Source: Roseovarius marisflavi
GTDB lineage: Bacteria; Pseudomonadota; Alphaproteobacteria; Rhodobacterales; Rhodobacteraceae
DNA length: 64,000 bases
Reading direction: 5' to 3'
Assembly: GCF_900142625.1 (NCBI RefSeq)
Contig: NZ_FRBN01000013.1
Span: 1 to 64,000 of the forward strand
Shown piece after piece: positions 26,666 through 39,032 of this stretch; the stretch's first letter is position 1, and each line of letters opens with the position of its first letter. The translations under genes and the position numbers were made by a program. Under the pieces are notes generated by a model. The model had not been told where the DNA came from and did not search any database. It worked only from the letters and a program-made list of their open reading frames with translations.

Positions 26666-29037
26666 TCGGTCCGATGCGCGCGCTCGATAAAAAGCTGTTG
26701 CGGGATTTTCGCCGCTTGTGGGCGCAGGCGCTTGCGATTGCGCTTGTGCTGGGCTGCGGGGTGGCGATCCTGCTGACCACCTATGGCATGTACGGGGCGC
26801 TGGAGGACACACGCGCCGCCTATTATCAGCGCAACCGCTTTGCCGATGTCTTTGCCAGTGCCAATCGGGCGCCGCAATCGCTTGTCGAGGCCATGCGCAA
26901 TATCGACGGCGTGCGCAGCGTCGCGGCGCGGGTGGATGAACATGTGATCCTTGATCTTCCGGGCCGGGTGGAAACGGTCACCGGGCGCATCCTGTCGCTG
27001 CCGGTCAGCGGCGAGATGATGCTGAACCTGCCGATTGTCCGTGAGGGGCGGCTTCCCTCGCCCACGCGCACCGACGAGGTGGCGGTAAACGAGCCCTTTG
27101 CGCGCGCCAACGGCTTGCGCCCCGGCGATACCTTCTTTGCCAATCTCAACGGGCAGAAACGCGAGCTTACCCTGACCGGCATGCTGTTGTCGCCCGAGTT
27201 CATCTATACCATCGGTCCCGGTGCGCTTTTGCCGGACAACAAGAGCTTTGGCATTTTATGGATGTCCGAGCGCGCGGTGTCGGCCGCCTTCGACATGCAG
27301 GGCGCCTTCAATAGCGTGTCGCTCAAGCTTGACCCCTCGGCCAACGAACAGGACGTGATCGACCGCTTGGATGACCTTCTCAAGCCTTATGGCGGGCTCG
27401 GGGCCTATAGTCGTGATCTTCAGATTTCGCATAGCTTTATCGACGCCGAGATCGAACAGCAGCGCACCGGCGCGATGATCTTGCCGCCGATCTTCTATGG
27501 CATTGCGGCCTTTCTGGTCAGCATGGTGATCGGTCGGATCATCGCGCTGGACCGCGCCGAAATCGGGCTTTTGAAGGCGATCGGCTATTCCAACGCCGAA
27601 GTCTGTCTGCATTACCTGTTGCTGGCGGGTCTGATCGCGGTTGCGGGCATGCTTCTGGGCTGGGGCGTGGGCACGTGGCTGTCGCATGCGGTGGCGCAGA
27701 TGTATGCCAGCTTCTTCGACTTTCCCTATCTGGTCTACCGGATGTCCTATGGCTCCTATGCGATTTCGGGTATCCTCGCGCTTGTCAGCGTGGGTCTTGG
27801 CGCAAGCAAAAGCGCCCTCGGGGCCGCCCGGCTGGCCCCCGCCGTGGCGATGTCTCCGCCCGCGCCGCCGCGCTTTAAACGGACCATTCTTGACGATCTG
27901 CTGGCGCTCATGCGCCTGTCACAACCGATGATGATGATCCTGCGCAGCCTGATGCGGTGGCCGATGCGCTCTGCGTTCACGACGCTCGGTCTTGCGCTTG
28001 CTGTTGCGGTTCTGATCGCGTCGAGCTTTTTCGAGGATGCATTGGACGCGATGATCGACAAGACCTTTGATCAGACCAACCGCCAGGATGCCACGCTGTT
28101 CTTTGCCCCCGATATCCCGGAAACCGCGCTTGCGGCGGTTGCCGATCTGCCTGGTGTTCTCGTGGCGGAAGGGCAGCAGTTCCAGGCCGCGATCCTGCGC
28201 CATGGCCACCTTGAAAAGGACGTCGCCATCGAGGCGCACCGCCCCGGTATCGATCTGTCGCGCGTGGTCGATAGTGCCGGTCGCGCGATCACTGTGCCCA
28301 GAGATGGGATCGTGTTGTCGCGGCGCCTTGCCGGGCAGCTCAGCGTCGGGGTCGGCGACGTGATCGAGGCCGAATTTAAGGGCGGGCGCGCGGAAACGCA
28401 CCGCGTTCGCGTGGTCGGCATCGTGACGCAATATGTCGGGCTTGGCGCCTATATGGACCTTGAAACACTGAATGCGATGTTGCGGCAGGCGCCCCGTATC
28501 TCGGCGGCAAACCTCCTGTTGGACAGTCGTCAGATCCCCGCCTTGCACGCGGTCCTGAAACGCACGCCGGAGCTTGGCGGCCTGGTGATGACAAATGAAA
28601 TGCGCCAATCGTTTCAGGACACGATCCGCTATAACGTCACCATCATGACCACGATCTATCTGGTGATCGCGGTGCTGATCACCTTTGGCGTGGCCTATAA
28701 CGGCGCGCGCATTCAGCTCTCTGAGCGGGCGCGTGAACTGGCCAGCCTGCGCATTCTGGGGTTCACGCGTGGCGAGGTTTCCTTCATCCTGATCGGCGAA
28801 ACCATGATCCTTGCGGTGCTGGCACAACCCCTCGGCTGGCTTTTGGGCGCGGGCATCGCGGCGGCCCTGGTCGAGGGGTCAAGCAGCGACCTTTACGCGA
28901 TTCCGCTCGTGCTTGAGCCTTCGGGATTTGCCCGCGCCAGCCTTATCGTGCTGGCGGCATCACTGGTGTCTTCGCTGATTGTGCGGCGCCGACTTGATCA
29001 GCTTGACCTTGTTCAGGTCATGAAAACACGGGAGTAA
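26659..29037 (+). CDS. FtsX/MacB-fold ABC permease with two permease domains
   Basis: 792 residues from GTG 26659 (an ATG at 26674 is possible). One membrane helix is near residue 25-45 ([18 protein letters not shown]), then a large periplasmic domain, then a first FtsX cluster (about residues 275-400). A second periplasmic domain and a second cluster (about 660-790) follow. This duplicated FtsX layout is that of DevC/LolC-like exporters. ABC systems of this kind act mechanically on lipids, lipoproteins or toxic molecules in the periplasm rather than by alternating access. Substrate unknown. Confidence 0.9.
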   Translation: MVIGPMRALDKKLLRDFRRLWAQALAIALVLGCGVAILLTTYGMYGALEDTRAAYYQRNRFADVFASANRAPQSLVEAMRNIDGVRSVAARVDEHVILDLPGRVETVTGRILSLPVSGEMMLNLPIVREGRLPSPTRTDEVAVNEPFARANGLRPGDTFFANLNGQKRELTLTGMLLSPEFIYTIGPGALLPDNKSFGILWMSERAVSAAFDMQGAFNSVSLKLDPSANEQDVIDRLDDLLKPYGGLGAYSRDLQISHSFIDAEIEQQRTGAMILPPIFYGIAAFLVSMVIGRIIALDRAEIGLLKAIGYSNAEVCLHYLLLAGLIAVAGMLLGWGVGTWLSHAVAQMYASFFDFPYLVYRMSYGSYAISGILALVSVGLGASKSALGAARLAPAVAMSPPAPPRFKRTILDDLLALMRLSQPMMMILRSLMRWPMRSAFTTLGLALAVAVLIASSFFEDALDAMIDKTFDQTNRQDATLFFAPDIPETALAAVADLPGVLVAEGQQFQAAILRHGHLEKDVAIEAHRPGIDLSRVVDSAGRAITVPRDGIVLSRRLAGQLSVGVGDVIEAEFKGGRAETHRVRVVGIVTQYVGLGAYMDLETLNAMLRQAPRISAANLLLDSRQIPALHAVLKRTPELGGLVMTNEMRQSFQDTIRYNVTIMTTIYLVIAVLITFGVAYNGARIQLSERARELASLRILGFTRGEVSFILIGETMILAVLAQPLGWLLGAGIAAALVEGSSSDLYAIPLVLEPSGFARASLIVLAASLVSSLIVRRRLDQLDLVQVMKTRE

Positions 29038-29042
29038 GGTAA

Positions 29043-30257
29043 ATGGCCCTGAAATCGCGCAATTACGTGCTTGGCTTTATCGGCGCGGCAATTGCTGCCT
29101 CGCTGGTTTACGTGGCGCTGCACACCGATCCCGTGCCGGTGGATTTGCACAGGCTGACGCGCGGGCCGATGCAGGTGACGATCAACGCCGATGGCAAAAC
29201 CCGCATTCGCGAGGTCTATGAAGTGTCGAGCCCGATCACCGGCACCGCGCTGCGCGCGCCCGTGCGGGTGGGGGACCCGGTGATTGCCGGGCAAACCGTG
29301 GTCGCCGTGGTCGAGCCGCTTTCCTCGAGCCTGCTTGATCCGCGCAGCCGCATTCAGGCCGAGGCCGCCGTGCGCGAAGCCGAGGCCGCGCTTCAGGTCG
29401 CCCGCAGCCGGGTGCGCGAGGCGCAAGAGGATCTGACCCATGCGCAGCGCGAATACGACCGCAGCAAGGCCCTTGTCGAACGCGGCGTGGCCTCGCAGAT
29501 GCGGCTTGAGGACTCTGAGCAGATGCTTGGCATGAAACAAGCTGCAGAAAACGCTGCGGCTTCCGGGCTCGAGATGGCCAATAGCGCGCTTGAGCGCGCC
29601 CGCGCGGCCTTGATCGAACCGGGGGGCGCGGGCGACGACGGCGAGGGGAGCTGTTGTTTGCAAATGACGGCGCCGGTGGATGGCCGGGTGCTTGAGATCG
29701 ACGTCATCAGCGAACGCCCCGTCGTTGCGGGCATGCGGCTTTTGTCGGTCGGTCAGCCCGATGACCTTGAGATTGTCGCCGACCTGTTGTCGACCGATGC
29801 CGTCCGCCTTGATCTGGGCGATCGCGCGATTGTCGAACGCTGGGGCGGCGATGAGCCGCTCGAGGCGCGGATTTCCAAGATCGAGCCGTCGGCCTATACC
29901 AAGGTTTCGGCCCTCGGCATCGAGGAACAGCGCGTCGATGTGGTGTTTGATCTGATCACGCCGCCCGAGCAGCGCGCTGACCTTGGCGACGGGTTTTCGG
30001 TCTTTCTGCGTGCGGTTGAATGGGAAAGCGATGATGTCCTTGCAGTGCCGCTAAGCGCCGTGTTCCGGGAGGGCGGCGATTGGGCGGTGTTCGTGGCCGA
30101 GGGGAGCACGGCGCACCTGAGGGGCATCGAGATCGGGCGGCGCAACACCACCTTTGCCGAGGTTCTGGGCGGGCTTGAGGCGGGCGAAACCGTGATCCTG
30201 CATCCCACTGAAGACATCGCGGAGGGCACGAAAATCGAGGCGCTTGTGTCGGAGTGA
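29043..30257 (+). CDS. HlyD/MacA-family membrane fusion protein
   Basis: 404 residues, 5 bp after the permease. It begins with a signal-anchor helix (VLGFIGAAIAASLVYVALHT), then a split lipoyl/barrel-sandwich domain (TINADGKTRIREVYEVSSPI and CCLQMTAPVDGRVLEIDVIS). Between these halves is a coiled-coil hairpin rich in Ala/Glu/Arg (AAVREAEAALQVARSRVREA). A beta-barrel and membrane-proximal domain end it. It would link the FtsX-type permease to an outer-membrane channel; no TolC gene is near. Confidence 0.9.
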   Translation: MALKSRNYVLGFIGAAIAASLVYVALHTDPVPVDLHRLTRGPMQVTINADGKTRIREVYEVSSPITGTALRAPVRVGDPVIAGQTVVAVVEPLSSSLLDPRSRIQAEAAVREAEAALQVARSRVREAQEDLTHAQREYDRSKALVERGVASQMRLEDSEQMLGMKQAAENAAASGLEMANSALERARAALIEPGGAGDDGEGSCCLQMTAPVDGRVLEIDVISERPVVAGMRLLSVGQPDDLEIVADLLSTDAVRLDLGDRAIVERWGGDEPLEARISKIEPSAYTKVSALGIEEQRVDVVFDLITPPEQRADLGDGFSVFLRAVEWESDDVLAVPLSAVFREGGDWAVFVAEGSTAHLRGIEIGRRNTTFAEVLGGLEAGETVILHPTEDIAEGTKIEALVSE

Positions 30258-30273
30258 TTGCCCGGTTCGACCC

Positions 30274-30519
30274 CTAGGCTGTTTTGCTGCGCAAATACTC
30301 CAGCAAGGCGTCATAGCTTTCCATTTTCGGATAATCGGCCTCGGGCATGTCGAGGTCAAAGCGTTTGCCAAGCGCGGTGACGAGGGTCAGGAAATCCATT
30401 GAATCGATATCGAATTCCTCGCGCAGATCCTGCGTTCGGTCGATGTCGTCCAGCGCGATATCAGGCGCGATGCGGTGGAGTTCTTCGGCCAGGGCGGCCT
30501 CAACGGTCATATCTGTCAT
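30274..30519 (-). CDS. Acyl carrier protein
   Basis: 81 residues from ATG 30519. The phosphopantetheine-attachment Ser is in EEFDIDSMDFLTLVTALGKR, within the usual four-helix acidic sequence; helix II following it is acidic and hydrophobic as in ACPs. It overlaps the end of the E2 gene by 4 bases, so it is co-translated with a 2-oxoacid dehydrogenase. A carrier protein in this setting is unusual. It may carry an acyl group produced by the dehydrogenase or act like the lipoyl-synthesis ACP of mitochondria; both are guesses. Confidence 0.88.
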   Translation of the reverse strand: MTDMTVEAALAEELHRIAPDIALDDIDRTQDLREEFDIDSMDFLTLVTALGKRFDLDMPEADYPKMESYDALLEYLRSKTA

Positions 30520-31769
30520 AGCGTTTCCGGTCTTTGCAGATGCTTGGCGATTGCAGTGAGAAACAGCGCGCCTCGGCGGCCATCGCTGACCCGGTGATCC
30601 GCGGCAAGCGTGAGTGTGGCCGTAAGGCGGGGCACGACTTTCGCGCCCTCGATCCAAGGGCGCAGGGCAGGGGTGCCGATCCCGACAATCGCCACCTGCG
30701 GTGGATAGATCACGCCGTAAAGCTGATCCACGCCGCGATCCCCAAGGCTGGAAAGGGTGATCGTGGCCTCTGACAATTCGCGCGCGCGATAGCGCCCGGC
30801 GCGGACCCGGGCGATCAGGTCGCGCATGGATGTCATCAGGTCGTCAAGATTCTGCCTGTCGGTATCAAACAGGGCCGGGGCCACCAATCCGCCGCTGCGC
30901 AAGGCGATGGCAAGACCCGCATGCACAGCCTCGCTTTGATGAAACTCACCCTCTTCAAACGTGCCATTCATTTCCGGCACCTTTTTCACCGCGCGGGCAA
31001 GCGCCTTGAGATAGAGCGCCCCCAAAAGCAATCTTTCATCCGGCGCGCGCTTGGCGTTCTCGGCGGTGATAAAGGCCTCGGCCTTGGTCAGATCGACGCT
31101 ATGGGACAGGTAATAATGCGGGATTTCGCGTTTGGAGCGGCTCATCGCGGCCGCGATGGCGGCGCGCATGTCGCTTTGCGCCGGGGACTGGCTTTGGCCT
31201 AGTGACGCGATGTCGGACCGGGTGATCGGCCTGGCCGCACCGGTGCCAAGGCTATGCAGGTCAACCCCGGTCTGCGCCGCCAGACGGCGCGCCGCAGGGC
31301 TTATGCGTTGGCGGGGTGGAGTGGGCGCCGGGCCGGTTGCCGCGCGGTCTTCGGGCACTGGAATTTCGGGAAAGGGCCCCTCTGGCATCGGCACTTCGGG
31401 GCCCGGCCCTTGAGGCGCGGGATCGTGTGGTGCGGGGTCTTCGCGCGGCACCGATGCGGGTTTGGGATCATGCGGTTGCGGCGCTTCTGGCTCTGGCGTG
31501 TCCGGCGTGTCCGGGTCTGCGGCGCTGCTGTCCGACGTTGACCGGATCATCGCGAGCGGCGTGCCAACGGGGACTTTCGTGCCCGGATCAACAAGCCACG
31601 CGTCAAGCACGCCATCCTCGAAAACCTCGATCTCGATCACGCCTTTCTGGGTTTCAATCGCGGCAATCACATCGCCGCGCGTTACGTTGTCGCCAGGCGA
31701 CATCAATTGTTCAACCAAGGTTCCGGCCTCCATATCTGCGCCAAGCGAGGGCATGAGAAACGCGCTCAT
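30516..31769 (-). CDS. 2-oxoacid dehydrogenase E2 (dihydrolipoamide acyltransferase)
   Basis: 417 residues. Residues 1-80 are a lipoyl domain with the modified Lys in [18 protein letters not shown]. Residues ~85-155 are a Pro/Asp-rich flexible linker. A peripheral-subunit-binding domain follows ([16 protein letters not shown]). The catalytic acyltransferase domain ends with [14 protein letters not shown], holding the active-site His and Asp. It takes an acyl group from the E1 partner and passes it to CoA. It overlaps E1 upstream and ACP downstream. No E3 gene is here, so E3 must come from elsewhere. Confidence 0.92.
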   Translation of the reverse strand: MSAFLMPSLGADMEAGTLVEQLMSPGDNVTRGDVIAAIETQKGVIEIEVFEDGVLDAWLVDPGTKVPVGTPLAMIRSTSDSSAADPDTPDTPEPEAPQPHDPKPASVPREDPAPHDPAPQGPGPEVPMPEGPFPEIPVPEDRAATGPAPTPPRQRISPAARRLAAQTGVDLHSLGTGAARPITRSDIASLGQSQSPAQSDMRAAIAAAMSRSKREIPHYYLSHSVDLTKAEAFITAENAKRAPDERLLLGALYLKALARAVKKVPEMNGTFEEGEFHQSEAVHAGLAIALRSGGLVAPALFDTDRQNLDDLMTSMRDLIARVRAGRYRARELSEATITLSSLGDRGVDQLYGVIYPPQVAIVGIGTPALRPWIEGAKVVPRLTATLTLAADHRVSDGRRGALFLTAIAKHLQRPETL

Positions 31770-33765
31770 GGCGTGGTGTCCATTATCTGTCTGACCGTCG
31801 CGACGATCCGCGCGGTCTGGGGGATTGCGGCCTGTTCGAGGTGCTGTGCGTAGGGGATAGGCACCTCTTCGCTACAGACGCGGGCAAGCGGGGCGTCAAG
31901 GTCGTAAAAGGCCTCTTCGGCCAGCCGCATGCCAATCTCTGCCGCAAGGCTTCCGCTTTTCCAGCCTTCATCGACCATCACGGCGCGCCGGGTCTTGGTA
32001 ACCGAAGCGATGATCATCTCCATGTCGAGCGGTCGCAGGCTCCGCAGATCAATGACCTCTGCCGAGATACCCTCATTTGCCAGTTGATCGGCGGCCTCAA
32101 GCGTCTTGAACAGCGACCCGCCATAGGTGATCAGCGAGACATCATTGCCATTCCGCCGGATCGCGGCGCGGTCGATATCGACGGGACCGGCATTTTCGGC
32201 AATCTCGCCCTCACGGTTATAAAGCATCACGTTCTCGAAAATCAGCACCGGGTCAGGGTCTTGCAAGGCGGTCCAGAGCATGCCGCGCGCATCCTCCATC
32301 GTGGCGGGGGCCAGCACGCGCAATCCCGGAATATGGGCGTACCAGCCCTCAAGCGAATGCGAATGCTGCGCCGCAAGCTGTTTGCCGGCCCCCGTCGCCA
32401 TGCGGATTACCACGGGCACGCCAAACTGATTGTTGGACATATGGCGCAGGGTGGCGGCGGTGTTGAGGATCTGGTCCAGCGCCAGAAGCGAGAAATTGAC
32501 CGTCATCACCTCGACAATCGGGCGCATTCCGGCAATCGCCGCGCCGATCCCGGCCCCGGTAAAGCCGGATTCCGACAAGGGCGTGTCACGGATGCGCTCG
32601 GGGCCGAATTGATCCAGCAGGCCCTTGCTGACCGCATAGCAGCCGCCATAATGGCCCACATCCTCGCCCATCAGAAACACCTTGGGATCGCGCGTCATGG
32701 CATCGACAATCGCGCCGCGGACGGCCTCGCGATAGGTGGTCGGGATCATCGGACCGGGTTTAACGGGCGCGGGCGGGGCAGGGCGGTCGGGCGACATGAC
32801 AAACCGCGTCAGGCTTTCCAGCGGCTCGTCTGTGCCCGCTTCGGCAAAGGCAACGGCCTTGGCGATCTCTTCATCGACCTCGACGATTATTCTTGAGACC
32901 TCATCCGAATGCAGCAGCCCGTTTTGATCAAGCCATGTCTGAAACCGCAGGATCGGCCCCTTTTCGCGCCATTCCGCGACCTCTTCCCTGGAGCGGTAAA
33001 GCTGGGCGTCAAACATCGAATGGGCGCGAAAGCGATAGGTGCGGCATTCGAGGAAATAGGGTTGGCCGGTCTCTGCGATGTGGCGCAGGGCGCGGCGCGC
33101 GGCGACCTCGACGGCGACGACATCCATGCCGTCGACCGAAGTGCTCTCGATGCCATAGCACGCGGCCTTTGCGCTTATGTCGGTTTGCGATTCAGACAGG
33201 TTCAGGGCTGTGCCCATGGCATAGCCGTTGTTTTCGCAGACAAACAGAACGGGCAGCCCCCAGAGCGCGGCAAGGTTCAGGCTTTCGTGAAACTCGCCCT
33301 CGGCAACGGCGCCTTCGCCGCAAAAACAGGCCGTCACGCTATCGCGCGCCTCCATCCGGTCGGCGAGACCAAGGCCCACGGCCATCGGCAAGCCGCCGCC
33401 CACGATGGCGTTGCCGCCGTAAAACAGGTGATCGCGGCTAAAGAGATGCATCGAGCCGCCACGCCCCCCGGCGCAGCCCTCGGCCTTGCCGTACATTTCA
33501 GCCAGGATGTGGCCCATCGCAATGCCGCGCGCCAGGGCATGACCATGTTCACGGTAGGTCGCGACCACCCGGTCCTTTGGCCCAAGGAGCGGGATGATGC
33601 CCGCCGCGATCGCCTCTTCCCCGTCATAGAGATGCAGAAAGCCGCGGATTTTCTGTTGGGTATAAAGCTCGGCGCATTTGTCTTCAAAGCGGCGGATGCG
33701 GATCATCGCCTTGAGCAGATCGCGCACATGGTCATGGTCGAGGCGGGGTTTGAGAGGGGGCGCTG

Positions 33766-33769
<4 letters not shown>
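31766..33769 (-). CDS. 2-oxoacid (pyruvate/acetoin) dehydrogenase E1, alpha and beta fused
   Basis: 667 residues. The first ~330 are the E1 alpha subunit with the thiamine-diphosphate site ([20 protein letters not shown] ... [10 protein letters not shown]) and [10 protein letters not shown]. From about residue 345 the beta subunit follows ([31 protein letters not shown]). In most bacteria these are separate proteins; the short Pro-rich join near [14 protein letters not shown] is a natural fusion, not a frameshift. The substrate is likely pyruvate or acetoin. It is translationally coupled to the CoA ligase upstream and E2 downstream. Confidence 0.92.
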
Positions 33770-35511
<1,742 letters not shown>

Positions 35512-35573
35512 GTCTGGTTTTGTCCTCGGCGCACTGATCCAGGACAATGTTAGCCCGTTGCTTTGGCGCGCGG

Positions 35574-35587
35574 ATGATCAAGATCAA
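35574..35587. promoter_or_regulatory. FNR/FixK-type box, one mismatch
   Basis: ATGAT-CAAG-ATCAA differs from TTGAT-N4-ATCAA at one base. Its centre is about 70 bp before the acyl-CoA synthetase start, a plausible activator position for the divergent operon. Confidence 0.5.
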
Positions 35588-35605
35588 TTTCGGGTCGCGG
35601 CCGGA

Positions 35606-35619
35606 TTGATCCGCATCAA
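35606..35619. promoter_or_regulatory. FNR/FixK-type box, perfect consensus
   Basis: TTGAT-CCGC-ATCAA matches the FNR/FixK consensus exactly. It lies in the divergent promoter region between the acyl-CoA synthetase operon (start 35511) and the bactofilin-like gene (start 35683, centre about -70). Confidence 0.8.
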
Positions 35620-35682
35620 TCGCGCCTTGGCCAAGCGGGGTATGATCTTGGGATGCAAATGTGAAACCCACAGGAGGCTGTC

Positions 35683-36879
35683 ATGACCCTCTCTCTGTCC
35701 CGACATATTGCCGCTGCATGCCTGCTCGTGGGGCTTGCGATGCCCGCTTTTGGCGAACCGGTGATGGTGACCCGGAACGGCAGCGACACCTTTATCGCCG
35801 GAGCATCGGTCACCGAGACACTCGATACCCAAGGCGACACCTTCATTTCAGGGCAAACGGCGGTGGCGCGCGGCGTGAGCGAGGGCGATCTGCACGTGGC
35901 CGGTTTCGATGTCTCGGTCAGCGCCGACACCCGCGAAGACCTTTATGCCCTCGGGGCGACGGTTGTTTTGCGCGGGGCGATTGCCCGCGATCTGACGGCC
36001 GCCGGCATTAGCCTGCGCACCGAAGACAGCGCGCAGACCAGTGGCAATGCGCGTCTTCTGGGCAAGACCGTCACCATCGAGGGGCCGGTCGCGGGCGCTT
36101 TGTTGGTGACCGGACGAGAGGTCGTGCTGAACGCGCCGATCACGGGGGATGTGCGTATTCTTGCCAAGACCCTGTCTTTTGGGCCGAAGGCGGTCGTCAC
36201 GGGGACGCTCACCTATAGCATGGAAGACAGAATTGACGTGCCCGAGCGCGTGGCACCTGCGAGCCGCGTGGTCTATGAGAAAATATCGCCAATGGATGTC
36301 TGGGACGACATGGCAGAAATGGACCATTGGCGAGAAATGCCGATGTTCCCGACATTCGCGTCGATCATCTTCGGGTTTATCATTTCACTCCTGTTTTTCG
36401 TCGTGCTCGGCGCACTTGCGCTTGGGATCATGCCGAAACGTCTTGAGGCCATGCGCAAAAGCATTGTCGCAGGCCCCGGCCGAACCCTGATTGCGGGGAT
36501 TGCCGGGTTGTCGGTCATGTTCGGCATGGTGCCGGTCACCGGTCTGACGATTGTCGGATTGCCCTTTGTGCCGATTGTCGTGCTCGGCATCACCGCGGCA
36601 TGGACGCTTGGCTATGCGCTTGGGGCCTATGCGGTCGCGATGCGTGTCTGGGTTGGCTTTGGCGGCGATCCCGAGGCCGGAACCATACCGCGCCTGCTGG
36701 TGTTTGCAGGGGCAATCATCGCCATCGCGCTGTTGAATTTCATCCCCTTCGTGGGCTGGGTGGCGAATTACACCCTTGTTCTCCTCGGGATCGGCGCGAT
36801 GACCACGACGCTATTGACCCATTTCATCGGCAACTCGTGCCAGGCGCTTGATGTCGACATGAAGCCGACCAAAACTTGA
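35683..36879 (+). CDS. Bactofilin-like polymer-forming domain with membrane helices
   Basis: 398 residues. A signal peptide (SRHIAAACLLVGLAMPAFG) precedes a ~170-residue beta-helical region with regularly spaced Gly/Val repeats (GDTFISGQTAVARGVSEGDL, GDVRILAKTLSFGPKAVVTG), as in bactofilin-type domains. About residues 225-390 contain several membrane helices (FGFIISLLFFVVLGALALGI and others). The repeat domain would therefore be in the periplasm, unlike cytoplasmic bactofilins. A perfect FNR/FixK box is ~70 bp upstream, placing it in the same stress regulon as its neighbours. Function unknown. Confidence 0.75.
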   Translation: MTLSLSRHIAAACLLVGLAMPAFGEPVMVTRNGSDTFIAGASVTETLDTQGDTFISGQTAVARGVSEGDLHVAGFDVSVSADTREDLYALGATVVLRGAIARDLTAAGISLRTEDSAQTSGNARLLGKTVTIEGPVAGALLVTGREVVLNAPITGDVRILAKTLSFGPKAVVTGTLTYSMEDRIDVPERVAPASRVVYEKISPMDVWDDMAEMDHWREMPMFPTFASIIFGFIISLLFFVVLGALALGIMPKRLEAMRKSIVAGPGRTLIAGIAGLSVMFGMVPVTGLTIVGLPFVPIVVLGITAAWTLGYALGAYAVAMRVWVGFGGDPEAGTIPRLLVFAGAIIAIALLNFIPFVGWVANYTLVLLGIGAMTTTLLTHFIGNSCQALDVDMKPTKT

Positions 36880-36900
36880 CCCCGCAAAAGGAGAATACGC

Positions 36901-37332
36901 ATGTCTGCCCAAGGTCTCGAAGTGATTGATCACACGGTTCACCTGACCCACGAATGGATCAACGACCTGACCGCGCGTCTGGGGTGGTATTCAAGCCGCA
37001 GCGCGCTGCGGCTGTTGCGGGTGACCTTGCAACATCTGCGCGATCACCTGTCGCCGGATGAGCTTGCACAGCTTTCGGCGCAGCTTCCGCTGTTGATCCG
37101 GGGCATGTTCTTTGAGGGCTGGGTGCCCAAGCAAACACCGATCAAGGAGCGCAGGGCGCAAGCCTTTGCAGGTTATATCGCCTCACAGATGGAAAACACC
37201 GATGAATATCGTGGAGCGGAAGATATCGCATGCGTCTTTGCGCTTTTGAATGACCGTCTGAGCGCGGGCGAAATTCACGATGTCCGCGTCAGCCTGTCCG
37301 AGGATGTCCGGTCGTTGTGGCCAGCACCCTGA
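36901..37332 (+). CDS. DUF2267-family protein
   Basis: 143 residues, 21 bp after the membrane protein and preceded by AGGAG. The pattern HLTHEWINDLTARLGWYSSR, then LRLLRVTLQHLRDHLSPDEL and LPLLIRGMFFEGWVPKQTPI is the DUF2267 signature, a small helical protein often found beside stress and Usp genes. Molecular function is not known. It is probably co-transcribed with the bactofilin-like gene. Confidence 0.82.
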   Translation: MSAQGLEVIDHTVHLTHEWINDLTARLGWYSSRSALRLLRVTLQHLRDHLSPDELAQLSAQLPLLIRGMFFEGWVPKQTPIKERRAQAFAGYIASQMENTDEYRGAEDIACVFALLNDRLSAGEIHDVRVSLSEDVRSLWPAP

Positions 37333-37358
37333 GGGCGCTGGCAGGCTGGTTTGCAACG

Positions 37359-38081
37359 CTAGCAGGCCCGTGCCAGGCCATGCAGACCGGACTTTGACGG
37401 GCAATCGATGTCTTCACGCCCTTGCGACAGCCCAAACAGCGCATTGGGCTGCAAGATCACCACCGTATGGATATTGTTGATTGCGATAATCCCGCTTTTG
37501 CGAAGCTGGCTCAGGGTGCGGCTGACCGTTTCCGTTGTCAGGCCCAGAAAGTCGGCAATGTCTGAGCGGCTCATCGGCAAGAACGCCTGATTGCGTGACC
37601 CTGTGTCACTGCTCATTCTTTCAGTCAGGACGCACAAAAATGAGGCAACCTTTTCGACGGCGGATTTACGCCCAAGCATCATGAAGTGATCCTGCATGGC
37701 GCTTATCTCGCGCAAGGCCGCCTGAAGCAGTTCCTTGTGAAGCTCCGGATTGCCGTTCTCACCTTCCAGCGCCGACAAATGGTAGGCCTGCAACCGCGCT
37801 TCGGTCAGAACGTCACAGTCGGTGTGATAACGCCCATCACAGGGAAATCCAACAATATCACCGGGAAAGCCGAAGGCGATCACCTGACGGCGGCCATCCT
37901 CGAGCAGACGAGTGAGGCGCAGGACGCCGGATTGCACTTGATAGAGTCGGTCAACTTTATCACCTTCGAAATATAGATTGTTACCGGCTTTGAAAACCTT
38001 TGTAACGGTTGTCGCCTGCTTGCGTGCACACCGGAGTTGCGGCGCAAAAGGTGTTTGTTCAGACGGAATAGTGACATACAT
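37359..38081 (-). CDS. Crp/Fnr-family transcriptional regulator (FixK/Dnr-like)
   Basis: 240 residues from ATG 38081 (MYVTIPSEQTPFAPQ). A cyclic-nucleotide-like sensor domain (FKAGNNLYFEGDKVDRLYQV, IAFGFPGDIVGFPCDG) is followed by a dimerisation helix and a helix-turn-helix SRSDIADFLGLTTETVSRTL. The Glu and Ser-Arg in ETVSR are the residues that read TTGAT half-sites in FNR/FixK proteins. The four-cysteine FNR iron-sulfur pattern is absent, so it is more like FixK or Dnr, controlled by expression or another ligand. At least four perfect TTGAT-N4-ATCAA boxes lie within 10 kb, and a two-component pair is next to it. Confidence 0.88.
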   Translation of the reverse strand: MYVTIPSEQTPFAPQLRCARKQATTVTKVFKAGNNLYFEGDKVDRLYQVQSGVLRLTRLLEDGRRQVIAFGFPGDIVGFPCDGRYHTDCDVLTEARLQAYHLSALEGENGNPELHKELLQAALREISAMQDHFMMLGRKSAVEKVASFLCVLTERMSSDTGSRNQAFLPMSRSDIADFLGLTTETVSRTLSQLRKSGIIAINNIHTVVILQPNALFGLSQGREDIDCPSKSGLHGLARAC

Positions 38082-38255
38082 TGGCAGCGCCCCCATAAGA
38101 TGTAATGAGGTCAACTTGGACGGCCAGTGTAGTAGGGGTTAGGTTGGATAGTATAAGTTTTGCATCAATTTGTATCGAAGGGCGCGCATGCCCCGGATTG
38201 ATGACTTGAGTGTGTATTTCAGCAAGTTGCCAATCTCGGCGAAAAGGGACGAGTT

Positions 38256-39032
38256 ATGACGCGCAAGATGATCCTTGTTGTAGATGATGATCCAAAAATC
38301 AGAACTCTCCTGCGTAATGTTCTGGAGGGTGAAGGCCTCGGCGTGTGCGAGGCCATGAATGCCGAAGAGGCATTTGAGCAAATCAAGGACTCTGTGCCCG
38401 ATCTTGTCACGCTGGACATCAATCTTGGCGCCGACAACGGTCTTGAAGTGGCGCGCGCGATCCGCGCCACGTCGCAGGTGCCGATCATCATGGTGAGTGG
38501 CAAAGACGATGTGATTGACCGCGTCGTCGGCCTGGAAGTCGGCGCTGACGACTACATCACCAAACCGTTTCACACCCGCGAAGTGGTGGCCCGCGTGCGC
38601 AGCGTTCTGCGCAGAAGCAGTGGCCCCGCCGTATCGGATGACCCCATTGCCGGAACGCCTTTGGCGGCACCGGGCGAGGGCAGCGCCACTTTTTCCTTTG
38701 ACGGGATCACCGTCCTGCCGGACCGCCTTGAAGTGCTGGACCGGGACGGAACCAGCTGTGGGCTGACAACGGGTGATTTCAAGCTGCTTGCCGTGTTTCT
38801 GGAACGCCCGAAACGTATCTTGTCGCGAGATCAGCTGATGGATCTTGTGGGCGGCATCGAATGGAGCCCGCTTGACCGTACCATCGACAATCAGGTCGCG
38901 CGCCTGCGCAAAAAGATCGAACGCGATCCGTCAGACCCCAAGCTTATCAAGACCGTGCGCGGCATCGGCTATACCTTTGTCGGCGATGTGGAGATCACTC
39001 AATCCTCGGATGGCGCAACCAAAAGCGCCTGA
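38256..39032 (+). CDS. OmpR-family response regulator
   Basis: 258 residues. The receiver domain has the acidic pair VVDDDPK, phospho-acceptor Asp near residue 54 in LVTLDINLGADNG, and the conserved Lys in DDYITKPFH. A winged-helix DNA-binding domain occupies about residues 145-245 (LTTGDFKLLAVFLERPKRIL, RLRKKIERDPSDPKLIKTVR). It converges with, and overlaps by 34 bp, the hybrid kinase gene. It is divergent from the Crp/Fnr gene. It is probably the output partner of that kinase, although the OmpR type differs from the LuxR-type FixJ of the classical FixL pair. Confidence 0.9.
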   Translation: MTRKMILVVDDDPKIRTLLRNVLEGEGLGVCEAMNAEEAFEQIKDSVPDLVTLDINLGADNGLEVARAIRATSQVPIIMVSGKDDVIDRVVGLEVGADDYITKPFHTREVVARVRSVLRRSSGPAVSDDPIAGTPLAAPGEGSATFSFDGITVLPDRLEVLDRDGTSCGLTTGDFKLLAVFLERPKRILSRDQLMDLVGGIEWSPLDRTIDNQVARLRKKIERDPSDPKLIKTVRGIGYTFVGDVEITQSSDGATKSA